Origin: Candidatus Nitrosocaldaceae archaeon
GTDB lineage: Archaea > Thermoproteota > Nitrososphaeria > Nitrososphaerales > Nitrosocaldaceae
DNA: 64,000 nucleotides
NCBI GenBank assembly: GCA_026002835.1
Contig: BPGC01000010.1
Coordinates: 6,008 to 70,007, forward strand
Reading direction: 5' to 3'
Shown: positions 46,837 to 55,900 of the stretch, in pieces
Numbering within the stretch: the first letter of the stretch is position 1
Layout: each line of letters opens with the position of its first letter
Notes under the pieces: generated by a model
Seen by the model: the letters and a program-made list of their open reading frames with translations, nothing else
The model's database searches: none
Told to the model about the DNA's origin: nothing
Position numbers and translations under genes: made by a program

Positions 46837-48361
46837 TTGCTGGAGGCTTGCTTGATACAACATATGTTACCCAAGTAACACCTTCTATCTCATTAGTTAT
46901 CCTATTGCTCATCTTTGATAATAGATCGTATGGTAATTTACTCCAATCTGCAGTCATGGCATCTAATGATTCTACTACTCTAATTGATACAATTCTTCCA
47001 TACTGTCTTTCATCTCCTAACACTCCTACTGCTTTATCATCACCAACTATAGCAAATGCTTGCCATACTTTATCATATAGATCAGCATTTAGTAACTCTT
47101 CTTCAACTATCTTGCTAGCTTTTCTACATATAGCAAGTTTCTCTTCATTAACCTCTCCTATTATCCTAACTGCTAAGCCTGGACCTGGGAAGGGATGTCT
47201 ATTGATCATACGTTCTGGCATCCCTAACATCCTTGCTATCTGCCTTACCTCATCTTTATACAATAATCTTAATGGTTCTATAACCTTCATGCTTAACCAG
47301 TCTGGTAAACCTGCTACATTGTGATGAGATTTTATCCTAGCAGCTGGACCTTTAGATACGCCACTCTCAATAACATCTGGGTATAATGTTCCTTGAGCAA
47401 GCCATTTGAACGGACCATGAGTCTTAACTGCTTCCTCAAAAACATTTGCAAACTCTTCTCCTATAACCAATCTCTTCTCTTCTGGATCTGTTATGCCTTT
47501 TAATCTCTTCAAGAAACGTTCTTTGGCATCTATGTATATCAAGTTTATACCTAACTCTTTAAACATACTAAGAACCTCTTCTCCTTCATTCTCTCTTAAC
47601 AATCCATGATCTACAAACAAGCATTTTAGTCTATTACCTATTGCCTTATGAAGTAGTAATGCAGTTGCTGTTGAATCTACTCCCCCACTAGTAGCACATA
47701 ATACATTCCCATCTAACTCTTTTCTTAACTCTTTGATTGTCTGTTCAATAAAATTCTCCATGCTCCATTCTGGTTTCGCTTTACATATATTAAATACAAA
47801 ATTTTTAAGAATCTCAATACCTCTTTCTGTATGAGCTACTTCAGGATGGAATTGTATACCATATATCTTCCTTTTATTATCTCTTATAGCAGCAGCGAAT
47901 GAATTATTTGTATGTGCAATAACCTCAAACCCTTCTGGTAAAGTATCAGCAGCATCTGCATGACTCATCCAGCATATAGTTTTACCATCAAAGTTCTTGA
48001 ATAGATCAGTATTATCATCGATCAGTAATTCTGCTCTTCCATATTCTCTTTTCGCTCTCTTTACCTTACCTCCTAATGAATGTACTATAAACTGATGCCC
48101 ATAACATATACCTAATATTGGAATGTTAAGATCTAATATCCTTTTATCTGCCAATGGTGCATCTTCTTCATAAACACTTGCTGGACCTCCTGAGAATATT
48201 ATCCCTTTAACATTCTTATCAATAATCTTATCTATTGGTGTATTATAAGGAAGTAATTCAGCATAAACTCCTAACTCTCTAATCCTTCTGCATATTAGAT
48301 GAGCATATTGTGAACCAAAGTCAAGTATTACTATCTTATCTATTCTATCTATATTACTCAT
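46820..48361 (-). CDS. guaA: GMP synthase (glutamine-hydrolysing), fused form
   Basis: It converts XMP to GMP. The class I amidotransferase part has the nucleophile in GICYGHQF and the His-Glu pair in IQFHPEV. The ATP-pyrophosphatase part has the PP-loop CATSGGVDSTATALL, followed by the dimerisation domain ending in NEIEGVTWVTYVVSSKPPAT. At 513 aa both domains are on one chain, whereas many archaea split them into two genes. It starts at the end of the GINS gene (4-base overlap). Confidence 0.95.
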   Translation of the reverse strand: MSNIDRIDKIVILDFGSQYAHLICRRIRELGVYAELLPYNTPIDKIIDKNVKGIIFSGGPASVYEEDAPLADKRILDLNIPILGICYGHQFIVHSLGGKVKRAKREYGRAELLIDDNTDLFKNFDGKTICWMSHADAADTLPEGFEVIAHTNNSFAAAIRDNKRKIYGIQFHPEVAHTERGIEILKNFVFNICKAKPEWSMENFIEQTIKELRKELDGNVLCATSGGVDSTATALLLHKAIGNRLKCLFVDHGLLRENEGEEVLSMFKELGINLIYIDAKERFLKRLKGITDPEEKRLVIGEEFANVFEEAVKTHGPFKWLAQGTLYPDVIESGVSKGPAARIKSHHNVAGLPDWLSMKVIEPLRLLYKDEVRQIARMLGMPERMINRHPFPGPGLAVRIIGEVNEEKLAICRKASKIVEEELLNADLYDKVWQAFAIVGDDKAVGVLGDERQYGRIVSIRVVESLDAMTADWSKLPYDLLSKMSNRITNEIEGVTWVTYVVSSKPPATIEPQ

Positions 48362-48885
48362 CTTATCTTCTCAACCATCCTAGATAGTACCCATTCACAT
48401 GCGTTTAATATCTCAGTTAATCTAGCTTTATCCCTATAATTCTTTATTACTATACTTTTTATATAATCATCTTCATCTACTCTATATTCTAGCATCTCAT
48501 TCTTAGATATCTCACCTCGTTTTGCTCTCTCTTCATCTTTACTCCTCATACCTTCGAGTATTCTATTTATGAAGAATGATTGGAATGGTGGTATCTTTTT
48601 ACTCAATTTTAGATCACTGATCGGGACAATTGTTATTGTATCTTTTGTAATATATGCATTAGCCAATAGTTTATCATCCTTACTCTTTAATTGTCTCATC
48701 TCTGGCTCTTGTTCTTCAGTTAGAATAGCTGCTGGTTTGAAACTACTAGTCTTTAAGAGATTATCTATTAACGATAATGTATATTTTAGATTATCTAATT
48801 CTAACTCCTTCTCTCTAATAATATTATCTAACCATTCTCTTAACTCTGCTATCCTTTTTACATCATACTCTGAATAACTCATCAT
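48358..48885 (-). CDS. GINS-like DNA replication subunit (Gins51-type)
   Basis: The 175-aa product has an all-helical A domain (IAELREWLDNIIREKELELD) and a short C-terminal B domain with DEDDYIKSIVIKNYRDKARL, separated by a linker containing IVPISDLKLSKKIPPFQSFF. GINS joins Cdc45/GAN and MCM to form the replicative helicase. The gene is upstream of guaA on the same strand and overlapping, so it is co-transcribed. Family assignment is by pattern and is moderately sure. Confidence 0.65.
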   Translation of the reverse strand: MMSYSEYDVKRIAELREWLDNIIREKELELDNLKYTLSLIDNLLKTSSFKPAAILTEEQEPEMRQLKSKDDKLLANAYITKDTITIVPISDLKLSKKIPPFQSFFINRILEGMRSKDEERAKRGEISKNEMLEYRVDEDDYIKSIVIKNYRDKARLTEILNACEWVLSRMVEKIR

Positions 48886-48921
48886 ATAATAATTATAACC
48901 TATACATAATAAATCTTGTTT

Positions 48922-49074
48922 TCACTCTTCCTTATCCTTCTTTATATCTTTGAGCATTCTAGATACTCTAATTCTAGTTCTTATCCTTTTTATCCATCGC
49001 ATCATCAATGGCGTAAGAAGCATGCCAGCAGCCATTCCTACAAACATTCCTAGTGTGAAATCTGTCATACCCAT
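48922..49074 (-). CDS. Small membrane protein (50 aa)
   Basis: One hydrophobic segment (FTLGMFVGMAAGMLLTPLMM) is followed by a highly basic tail (RWIKRIRTRIRVSRM) and an acidic-basic end. The topology suggests an N-out, C-in anchor that binds nucleic acid or acidic protein inside. It is not recognised. It lies upstream of the GINS gene on the same strand. Confidence 0.6.
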   Translation of the reverse strand: MGMTDFTLGMFVGMAAGMLLTPLMMRWIKRIRTRIRVSRMLKDIKKDKEE

Positions 49075-49142
49075 CTGTTCTATAGATTATTACTCATCTT
49101 TATAAGTGTTATATAGTTATCTTATAACTAATTTATAATTAG

Positions 49143-49898
49143 TTATAAATTATTTGATAATTCTATAATCTCTTTGAGATCTTTTATGGATATCTTCTTG
49201 TATCCTTTTATATCACTAGATGATAGGTTATAAATCCTTGAATTGGTTTTATTAGCAAGATATTCTATCAGCTCCTTTGCCATCTTTAACTTTTCTATCT
49301 TTATATTTGGATCGAATTTACGTTTTGAGTATCTGCCTATTTTATAACCAAAGTCCATACCAATTAATATTATGCTCTTTGCTCCTAGAGTATCTGCTAG
49401 GAATACAGCTCGATCTCCATCAGTAAATCCTCCAAAATTGTATACATTATCTAATGGTTTTACCTGAGTTGTTCCTATGCAATTCTTAAACTTTGGAACT
49501 AGATTAAGCATAAGATTAACGTTATCTTCATGAGCATGAACAACCATTATAGAACCTAACCTATCTGCTTCTAATAATGATCTATGATCTCCATCTAGAT
49601 CTGTAACTACTATATCTGGTTTTATGTCATGCTCTAACAATGCTTCTGTAGCACCATCACATGCTATGAGCGTAGAATTTCTTAATGAATTGTAATCATC
49701 AAACTCTTCTAATGATGGACCAGCACCAAATATTACTACATTCTTACCTTTTATCTTATCTATCAGAATATTTAGATTAACTTCTCTACCTCTTATCAAT
49801 TTGCTTAGTATTTGAGCAGCATTCTGATCATTTACTATACTATAACCAAATTTAGCTCTAATCTTATCATACCATTCAAGCCATTCTCTCAATTCCAT
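49143..49898 (-). CDS. mptE: 6-hydroxymethyl-7,8-dihydropterin pyrophosphokinase (MptE-type, DUF115)
   Basis: It transfers diphosphate to hydroxymethyl-dihydropterin in tetrahydromethanopterin synthesis. Residues about 48-65 (NVVIFGAGPSLEEFD), IACDGATEALLEHDI and VTDLDGDHRSLLE are hallmark segments of the archaeal DUF115 enzyme, unrelated in sequence to bacterial FolK. It is divergent from the dihydropteroate synthase-like gene, so both act in one pathway. Confidence 0.88.
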   Translation of the reverse strand: MELREWLEWYDKIRAKFGYSIVNDQNAAQILSKLIRGREVNLNILIDKIKGKNVVIFGAGPSLEEFDDYNSLRNSTLIACDGATEALLEHDIKPDIVVTDLDGDHRSLLEADRLGSIMVVHAHEDNVNLMLNLVPKFKNCIGTTQVKPLDNVYNFGGFTDGDRAVFLADTLGAKSIILIGMDFGYKIGRYSKRKFDPNIKIEKLKMAKELIEYLANKTNSRIYNLSSSDIKGYKKISIKDLKEIIELSNNL

Positions 49899-49949
49899 AA
49901 GTTATATGGGAATAATCTCATATATAGAAGTATAATAATTAATTATAGC

Positions 49950-50768
49950 ATGAGAGTGATGGGGGTAATAAATATTAGCCCAGAGTCATTCTTCAAGGAA
50001 TCGATCAAACAAGGTTATGAGGATATAGCGGAAACTGCTAAAAAGATGGAAGAATATGGAGCTGATATAATAGATCTAGGAGCTATGTCTACTGCTCCTT
50101 ATCTTAATACTATCATAAGTGCTGATGAAGAGATATCTAGGTTCCAGATTGGAGTTAAAGCTGTAAGAGAAGTTTGTAAAGATATAATCATTTCTGTAGA
50201 TACTCCAAGAAGTGAAGTAGCTAGAGAAGCATTAAAGTTAGGAGCAGATATGGTTAATGATATTACTGGCTTGAAATATGATGATAACATGGCTAATATT
50301 ATAAAAGAGTATGATGCATATGCTTTATTATCTGCATATAGTAAAGATCAATCTGATGGTAATATTAATGATACAATTAGGTTATTAGATGATAGTATAA
50401 AGATTGCTAGAGATGCTGGGATAGATGAGGATAAGATAGTTATAGATCCAGCTATAGGATTTTTCAGAAAGGAAGGTAATAATCCGTTCTTTACAAAGAT
50501 AAGTAAAGATTGGTATGATAGAGATCTATCCATAATCAAGCATTTGAATGAATTAAAGGTATTAGAGAAACCTATATGTGTATCCGTATCTAGGAAATCG
50601 TTCATAGGAAAAGTATTAGATATAGAAGATCCTTCAGAGCGTTTATTTGGTTCAATTGCTACCGAAGCTATAGCAGTTATGAATGGTGCTGATATAATTA
50701 GAACTCATAATGTATATCAAAGCATTCAAGCTATAAAGATGGCTGAAGCTATACTCAAGGCTGATTAG
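49950..50768 (+). CDS. Dihydropteroate synthase-like enzyme
   Basis: The start MRVMGVINISPESFF matches the family; an upstream extension of the frame to 49812 runs into mptE and is ignored. TIM-barrel motifs are GADIIDLGAMSTAP, ISVDTPRSEVAREAL, MVNDITG, DPAIGFF and VSVSRKSFIG, which bind pterin diphosphate. In archaea such enzymes attach aminobenzoate or its ribosyl adduct to the pterin. It is probably the next step after MptE. Confidence 0.85.
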   Translation: MRVMGVINISPESFFKESIKQGYEDIAETAKKMEEYGADIIDLGAMSTAPYLNTIISADEEISRFQIGVKAVREVCKDIIISVDTPRSEVAREALKLGADMVNDITGLKYDDNMANIIKEYDAYALLSAYSKDQSDGNINDTIRLLDDSIKIARDAGIDEDKIVIDPAIGFFRKEGNNPFFTKISKDWYDRDLSIIKHLNELKVLEKPICVSVSRKSFIGKVLDIEDPSERLFGSIATEAIAVMNGADIIRTHNVYQSIQAIKMAEAILKAD

Positions 50769-50770
50769 CG

Positions 50771-51154
50771 ATGGAAGAGTTTCCTAATGAGTTATGGCTA
50801 GTATGTTTTATTAAAGGAAAGAAGAAGATGGTTAGAAAGTTCTGGGCTGCTGGTTATTATAATGCATTTGATAAGGTATTGAGCTATGCTGAGAGAAGAG
50901 GTTTAGATATATTATGGTTTAAAGAGAAGAGGCATTGCTATGAGATGAATTACAATACTATGCTAGAGAATGCTGAAGAGTTAGAAGCATTCTGCATATA
51001 TTGTAATGCCATATTTAAGGAAGAGCATGCCATATTATGTGATAGATGCAAAGCTGTATTATGCTCTAAGCAATGTTATAATGCTCATAAAGCGTTTAAG
51101 CATAAAAATCATCCTAGAGAGAACGATTCCTCGAAACTGTTTCCGGCATCGTAA
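50771..51154 (+). CDS. Zinc-binding protein with MYND/FYVE-like cysteines (127 aa)
   Basis: The N-terminal half (WLVCFIKGKKKMVRKFWAAG and AFDKVLSYAERRGL) is an alpha/beta segment. The C-terminal half has CIYCNAIFKEEHAILCDRCK followed by LCSKQCYNAHKAFKH, that is, eight metal ligands arranged as two zinc sites. It starts 2 bases after the synthase gene, so is probably co-transcribed. Function is unknown. Confidence 0.65.
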   Translation: MEEFPNELWLVCFIKGKKKMVRKFWAAGYYNAFDKVLSYAERRGLDILWFKEKRHCYEMNYNTMLENAEELEAFCIYCNAIFKEEHAILCDRCKAVLCSKQCYNAHKAFKHKNHPRENDSSKLFPAS

Positions 51155-52401
51155 CTTACCCTAGCATATACATTAGTCTCTATCTTATTACAGTTAAAGC
51201 CTACACAATATAACTCGCTCCATAATGCATATACATTGCTACCACTAGCTATAATGCCAGCCTTATTAATATCACCAACAGCAATATTTACTGGTTCATT
51301 GAAATCTATTCCAGCATTATGACTTGCTGCTATATTGAACTGTTTAATCTTTCCATCCTCTTCTACCCATGTTACATATACATTTGAACCCTCAACACTA
51401 ATCCTATGCATCTCAAGTCTACCTTCTGCTATCTTATGCATCATAAAATTCTCATTATCTATACTACATGCTTCATAAAGTTTGATATTATTGCTTATGC
51501 CAAACCATGACAAGCATACCAATGCGCCATCCACATCTAATCCTGGTAAAGTTGCATTATCACTTATCCTTAATATTTCTCTAAAACTGTTCCCAGCATC
51601 ATTACTAGCAATCAATACTATATTCCTATTATTATTAACACGCTCAACCCATGCTATATACACATTTGAACCTTCAACCTCTACTGTTGGAAAACCAGCA
51701 TTATGCTTATTAAGTTCGATAATATCGCTGAATGTATTACCATTGTCATGGCTATATCTCAACAATACCTTATGCTTTCCATTTATGATCTCATGCCATA
51801 CAATGTATACGCTACTACCATCAGCATCTATAGATATTGAACTTGCATCATTGTTAGGATTGCTTATCCTTATAATATCGCTGAATGTATTACCATTGTC
51901 ATGGCTATATCTCAACAATACTTGATAGTTATTATCTATATACTCTAACCATGCTATATAAACTACTGGCCCACTAACAACTACAGTAGGATAATCTAAT
52001 ATATAATTTGTCTCTCTAATTATCTTTGTATCTATACCCTCTATATTACTACTCAATAATACCTTTCTAGGATATAGATAATCATCTATCCAAGCAATAA
52101 ATACATTTGAACCAGAAGCATCTATGCTTCTACTTAATGGCATAGTATAATCATTTGTTATCTTATCTATATGGAACTTCTTTGGGGTGCTTGATGCTAA
52201 TGCAATCTCTTTGTTATCAAATTCTGTCCAAGCAATATACAGATTAGAGCCAACATTGGTTGCTAACAAACCAGAATTTCCTAATTCTAAACTCTTTGTA
52301 GGATGATTATTAAGTATATTAACAGCTGATATTCCAGCATATTGAGCTATTATGAATACTATTATAGGAGCTGAGATAAGGAGTAATCTGTTCATCCTCA
52401 T
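51109..52401 (-). CDS. Secreted beta-propeller-like repeat protein (430 aa)
   Basis: A signal/anchor helix (LLLISAPIIVFIIAQYAG) is followed by about seven blades of roughly 50 residues, each containing SNVYIAWVE-type and DNGNTFSD-type motifs, similar to sialidase/BNR repeats. No catalytic sialidase residues are apparent, so a binding role is more likely. It is Trp-rich and extracellular. Its 3' end overlaps the zinc-protein gene by 46 bases in convergent orientation. Confidence 0.75.
   Translation of the reverse strand: MRMNRLLLISAPIIVFIIAQYAGISAVNILNNHPTKSLELGNSGLLATNVGSNLYIAWTEFDNKEIALASSTPKKFHIDKITNDYTMPLSRSIDASGSNVFIAWIDDYLYPRKVLLSSNIEGIDTKIIRETNYILDYPTVVVSGPVVYIAWLEYIDNNYQVLLRYSHDNGNTFSDIIRISNPNNDASSISIDADGSSVYIVWHEIINGKHKVLLRYSHDNGNTFSDIIELNKHNAGFPTVEVEGSNVYIAWVERVNNNRNIVLIASNDAGNSFREILRISDNATLPGLDVDGALVCLSWFGISNNIKLYEACSIDNENFMMHKIAEGRLEMHRISVEGSNVYVTWVEEDGKIKQFNIAASHNAGIDFNEPVNIAVGDINKAGIIASGSNVYALWSELYCVGFNCNKIETNVYARVSYDAGNSFEESFSLG
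51719..51921. repeat. Two exact 50-bp repeats inside the propeller gene
   Basis: Positions 51719-51768 and 51872-51921 are identical, encoding the blade segment VLLRYSHDNGNTFSDII twice. Exact DNA identity among otherwise diverged blades indicates gene conversion or recent blade duplication. Confidence 0.85.
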
Positions 52402-52450
52402 AATTATAATTATAATTATTTAAGGTTAAAAATCTTCACTAAAAAAGTAT

Positions 52451-52633
52451 TTAGAGTGAACCTTTCAGCGCATCTAGTATAGACTGTTTAGCGTTATCGG
52501 ATAAGTTATATTTTGCTAATATTTCATCAGGATTATCAAATAATTCTTTTCTAAATGCTGGATCTTGTGCTGCTTTTACAAATATCTCATTTAATACCCT
52601 CAATTCATTATCTGTTGGTTCTTCATCTACCAT
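52451..52633 (-). CDS. NHLP/Os1348-like small protein: candidate RiPP precursor
   Basis: The 60-aa product has the leader pattern LNEIFVKAAQDPAFRKEL followed by DNPDEILAKYNLS, which is the helical nitrile-hydratase-alpha-like leader found at the N-terminus of many RiPP precursors. The remainder is SDNAKQSILDALKGSL. There is no Cys and no GG cleavage site, so it is either a leader-like binding protein or a precursor with a very short core. It is divergent from ycaO-tfuA, sharing a 190-bp promoter region. A TATA element 20-37 bases upstream predicts a leaderless transcript. Confidence 0.6.
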   Translation of the reverse strand: MVDEEPTDNELRVLNEIFVKAAQDPAFRKELFDNPDEILAKYNLSDNAKQSILDALKGSL

Positions 52634-52652
52634 AACAGTTTAAAGATATAAA

Positions 52653-52670
52653 CCAATTATATACTTTTTG
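52653..52670 (-). promoter_or_regulatory. TATA-like promoter of the small NHLP-like gene
   Basis: On the minus strand the sequence is CAAAAAGTATATAATTGG, a consensus-like archaeal box. It lies 20-37 bases before the ATG at 52633, so transcription should start at or very near that codon. Confidence 0.55.
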
Positions 52671-52823
52671 AGTTATGAATAGGAAGGCTTTAATAAAAAT
52701 TATTTAGGGTTTATCTCTCACATCATACAGTTCTATAAGCATTAGGGTATATGATAATAGGTAAGAATATAGATACAAAACATAGCAAATGAATTAATAT
52801 AATAATAATCAATTAAGGATAAC

Positions 52824-54140
52824 ATGCACCTAGAAAGTAGGAAGAAATGGATGAATGGCAGTTCTAGAACTATACCTATCAAAGATACTTTGCAAAAAGT
52901 TGAACCAATAGCAAAATCCATAGGTGTTACTAGAATAGCAGATATAACTCATCTAGATATATTAAGAATACCTAACTATTCAGCAGTTCTTCCAGGAACT
53001 GAAGATTATATCTGGGTATATAGTGGTAAAGGTCCAACAAGAGCACATGCAAGAGCTAGTGCTCTAATGGAGTGTATAGAGAGATACTCATCACTTCCTT
53101 CAAGATCCATATTTAAAGATAGATTGATAAGAGCTAGTTATGAAGAGATGAGCAAAGAGTATGGAAGAGATAATGTAATTCATCCAGATGATGTTGTTGA
53201 ACCCTTGAAATTTCCTTATAACAATGACATGCCTTTAGACTTTATTGCTGGAATTGATCTATTTACTAATGAGCAGATATTTGTTCCAGCTGGTATAGCG
53301 TTATCAAGGTATGATCCAGATTATAAACATGCTGTAAATCCATTTAAATTCTCACACACAAATGGTTTAGCATCTGGAAACGTTATTGAGGAAGCTATAT
53401 GCCATTCATTATGTGAAGTTATAGAGAGAGATGCTGTAAGTTTAGCTGAATTACGATCTAGCGCAATATCATTCCATAAACTTGCTAATGCTATAGAACA
53501 TCTTAATAGAGAAGGATATGAGATTGATCAGATAGATCCAGATCTATTCGTTGATGATCCAGATCTATTTGATGAAGTGTTATTAGATGAAGTTGAATTT
53601 CCATTTGCTAAATATCTGATAAACAGATTCAAGGAAGAGGATATACCATTATTGGTTAAGGATATAACAAGTGATATAGGTATACCTACATTCATAGCAA
53701 CAAGCATACAATGGATAACTGATGATTATGGTTATCTTGCTGAAGGTCATGGTACACATCCAGATGCTAGAATTGCATTAGTTAGAGCTATCACCGAGGT
53801 TTCTCAAACTAGAGCAGCAAATATTCAAGGTGCTAGAGATGATCTTAGGAAGATGGATTATAGGATGGGTAATACTGCTGAGAATAAAGCATGGCAGTTT
53901 ATGCATTCTAGTAAAGTAAAAGGTTTCAATTCTATAAAAAGTTATGAGAATGAGGATATATTAGATGATATAGATCTCATATTAAAGAATCTAAAGAGAG
54001 TGGGATTAGATAGAGCTATAATAGTTGATCTTACAAATGATGAATTATCAATACCAGTTGTTAGAGCTATAGTTCCAGGATTGGAAACATTTAAGGTTAG
54101 CAAGAGTGTAATAGGATGGAGAGCTAGAAGGTATGAGTAA
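52824..54140 (+). CDS. ycaO: YcaO-type cyclodehydratase/thioamide synthase
   Basis: YcaO enzymes phosphorylate a peptide backbone amide with ATP to allow cyclisation or sulfur insertion. The 438-aa protein has SALMECIERYSS (E83, E86, R87) and EAICHSLCEVIERD (E190, E198, E201), the ATP/Mg-binding residues, and VRAITEVSQTRAANIQG further on. It lacks the Pro-rich C-terminus of azoline-forming enzymes and ends GWRARRYE. The next gene is tfuA, 2 bases away, a pair that makes thioamides in methanogen McrA. No mcrA is in this window, so the target must be another protein or peptide. Confidence 0.9.
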   Translation: MHLESRKKWMNGSSRTIPIKDTLQKVEPIAKSIGVTRIADITHLDILRIPNYSAVLPGTEDYIWVYSGKGPTRAHARASALMECIERYSSLPSRSIFKDRLIRASYEEMSKEYGRDNVIHPDDVVEPLKFPYNNDMPLDFIAGIDLFTNEQIFVPAGIALSRYDPDYKHAVNPFKFSHTNGLASGNVIEEAICHSLCEVIERDAVSLAELRSSAISFHKLANAIEHLNREGYEIDQIDPDLFVDDPDLFDEVLLDEVEFPFAKYLINRFKEEDIPLLVKDITSDIGIPTFIATSIQWITDDYGYLAEGHGTHPDARIALVRAITEVSQTRAANIQGARDDLRKMDYRMGNTAENKAWQFMHSSKVKGFNSIKSYENEDILDDIDLILKNLKRVGLDRAIIVDLTNDELSIPVVRAIVPGLETFKVSKSVIGWRARRYE

Positions 54141-54142
54141 AG

Positions 54143-54805
54143 ATGGTTCCTATAATATTCTTAGGTCCAAGTTTAAGTATAAAGAAGGCAAGAGAAGTAT
54201 TCCCATTTGCAGAGTATAGAAGCCCAGCAAGAAAAGGTGATATATCAAGGATAGCAACTAGGCATGAGAGTAATTTTATAGGATTGATAGATGGTGTATT
54301 CTTGCAAGATTATCCTCCAACTCCAATAGAGGTTTATACAGCATTGAGTAGAGGTGTAAAGATAGTAGGGGCTGCTAGTATAGGAGCAGTTAGAGCTGTT
54401 GAACTAGAAAAGTTTGGCATGATTGGAGTTGGAAAGATCTTTAGACTGTATAAATCTGGTAAGTTAGAGGATGATGATGAGATTGCTGTAACATTTACTG
54501 ATGATTATAAATTGCAATCAGAAGCATTGATAGATATTAGATATACGTTATATCATGCATATAAAGATGGTATCATAGATTATAATACTAGGAGAGAATT
54601 AATAAAGATAGCAAAAAAGATATACTTTCCTTATAGAACATACGATGAGATTCTTAACAAGGCTAAAGATGTTATAGATAATACTATACTTACTAGATTG
54701 GAAGAATATATTGCTAAAAATAGGAAGAGTTTAAAAGAAGAGGATAGTATTAGATTATTGAATTATATGAAGAAACGGTATATAGAGTCTTTAAAGGCTA
54801 AGTGA
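54143..54805 (+). CDS. tfuA: TfuA-like partner of YcaO
   Basis: The 220-aa product starts VPIIFLGPSLSIKKAREVFP and has ISRIATRHESNFIGLIDGVF and IVGAASIGAVRAVELEKFGM, conserved TfuA segments. TfuA is thought to help deliver sulfur for YcaO-catalysed thioamidation. It is co-transcribed with ycaO. It lacks a membrane segment. Length is normal. Confidence 0.9.
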   Translation: MVPIIFLGPSLSIKKAREVFPFAEYRSPARKGDISRIATRHESNFIGLIDGVFLQDYPPTPIEVYTALSRGVKIVGAASIGAVRAVELEKFGMIGVGKIFRLYKSGKLEDDDEIAVTFTDDYKLQSEALIDIRYTLYHAYKDGIIDYNTRRELIKIAKKIYFPYRTYDEILNKAKDVIDNTILTRLEEYIAKNRKSLKEEDSIRLLNYMKKRYIESLKAK

Positions 54806-54853
54806 CAAAATGATCCGATTATTTATAAATCCAAAATTATACTATTTATCAAT

Positions 54854-55900
54854 ATGGGCTTTGGCAAGTTCGTAGTAAAGCGAACTGTTAATATGATAAT
54901 AGTATTATTTGCTACTTTATTAATTACAGTAATTCTAGTTGGACCAACTATGGATAACATATTGAAAAGATCGATTGAGCAAGAGGTTAATGAAGAGTTA
55001 AGGAGCGCTAAAGGTTTGACATTTGCTAATCAGCAAGAGTTTGAAGCATATAAGAAAGAAAGGATTGAGCAAAGGATAAAAAGTTTAGGTCTAGATGAAC
55101 CTTGGTATTCTCCAAAAAGGTTATGGCTAACATTACTAAAAGTCATGAGTTTCGATTTTGGTAGAGCATATACTCTAACAAGTTTCTCTGGTTCATCTAA
55201 AGTTATAGATATAATAATGGAAAGACTTCCTAGAACTATACTATTATTCACAAGTGCAACTGCGATAGTATCAGCGGTTGGATTATTCTTAGGAGCGTTC
55301 TCTGCTAGTAGAGTTGGTTCAGTATTTGATAAACTGACATCAGCATTTGCAGTTATCAGCAGTAGTTTTCCATTATGGTGGACTGGTATGATAATGATCC
55401 TAATATTCGCATTCATACTAGGAGTATTCCCAGCCAGAGCTACGCCTATAATTGCTAGTAATGATCCATCATATCCATTAGCCTTATTATATCATATGCT
55501 GCTACCTTTGATAACTTTAGTATTATTCAGTTTTGGAGTATGGGCATATATTGTTAGGAACTTTATGATAGGTATAATGAGCGAAGATTATATACTAGCA
55601 AAGAAGGCTCAAGGAATACCAGAGAAGAAGATAATATATTCTCATGCATTAAAGAATGCTGCACCTCCAATAATTACGGTTATAGCATTATCATTATCTG
55701 GATCTATTGGTGGAGCAATAATATCTGAGGCTGTATTCGATTGGCCAGGTATAGGCAAACTATACTTTGATGCAATTAATGTATTTGATCTCCCAATAAT
55801 AATTGGTTTGACTTATATAACTACGATCGTATTTCTGATAAGCATATTCGTAGCAGATATACTCTATGGCTTCTTCGATCCTAGAATAAGAGTGGGTTAA
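54854..55900 (+). CDS. ABC transporter permease, Dpp/Opp type (first subunit)
   Basis: The 348-aa protein is a DppB-like integral membrane subunit. A first helix (about residues 10-30) is followed by a charged extracytoplasmic stretch of about 80 residues and five more helices. The ATPase-coupling EAA-like loop is visible in ILAKKAQGIPEKKIIYSHAL, and ISEAVFDWPGIGKLY is characteristic. It lies 48 bases after tfuA on the same strand. Substrates of the family are di- and oligopeptides, nickel or sugars. Confidence 0.88.
   Translation: MGFGKFVVKRTVNMIIVLFATLLITVILVGPTMDNILKRSIEQEVNEELRSAKGLTFANQQEFEAYKKERIEQRIKSLGLDEPWYSPKRLWLTLLKVMSFDFGRAYTLTSFSGSSKVIDIIMERLPRTILLFTSATAIVSAVGLFLGAFSASRVGSVFDKLTSAFAVISSSFPLWWTGMIMILIFAFILGVFPARATPIIASNDPSYPLALLYHMLLPLITLVLFSFGVWAYIVRNFMIGIMSEDYILAKKAQGIPEKKIIYSHALKNAAPPIITVIALSLSGSIGGAIISEAVFDWPGIGKLYFDAINVFDLPIIIGLTYITTIVFLISIFVADILYGFFDPRIRVG

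Noticed and set aside
49812..49949. N-terminal extension of the dihydropteroate synthase-like gene
   Set aside because: It overlaps mptE in antisense and adds a non-conserved Lys/Phe-rich segment before the typical start MRVMGVINIS.
51482..51925. 147-aa open frame opposite the propeller gene
   Set aside because: It repeats in step with the blades (SLNVLPLSWLYLNNT twice), showing it is a shadow of the sense repeats.
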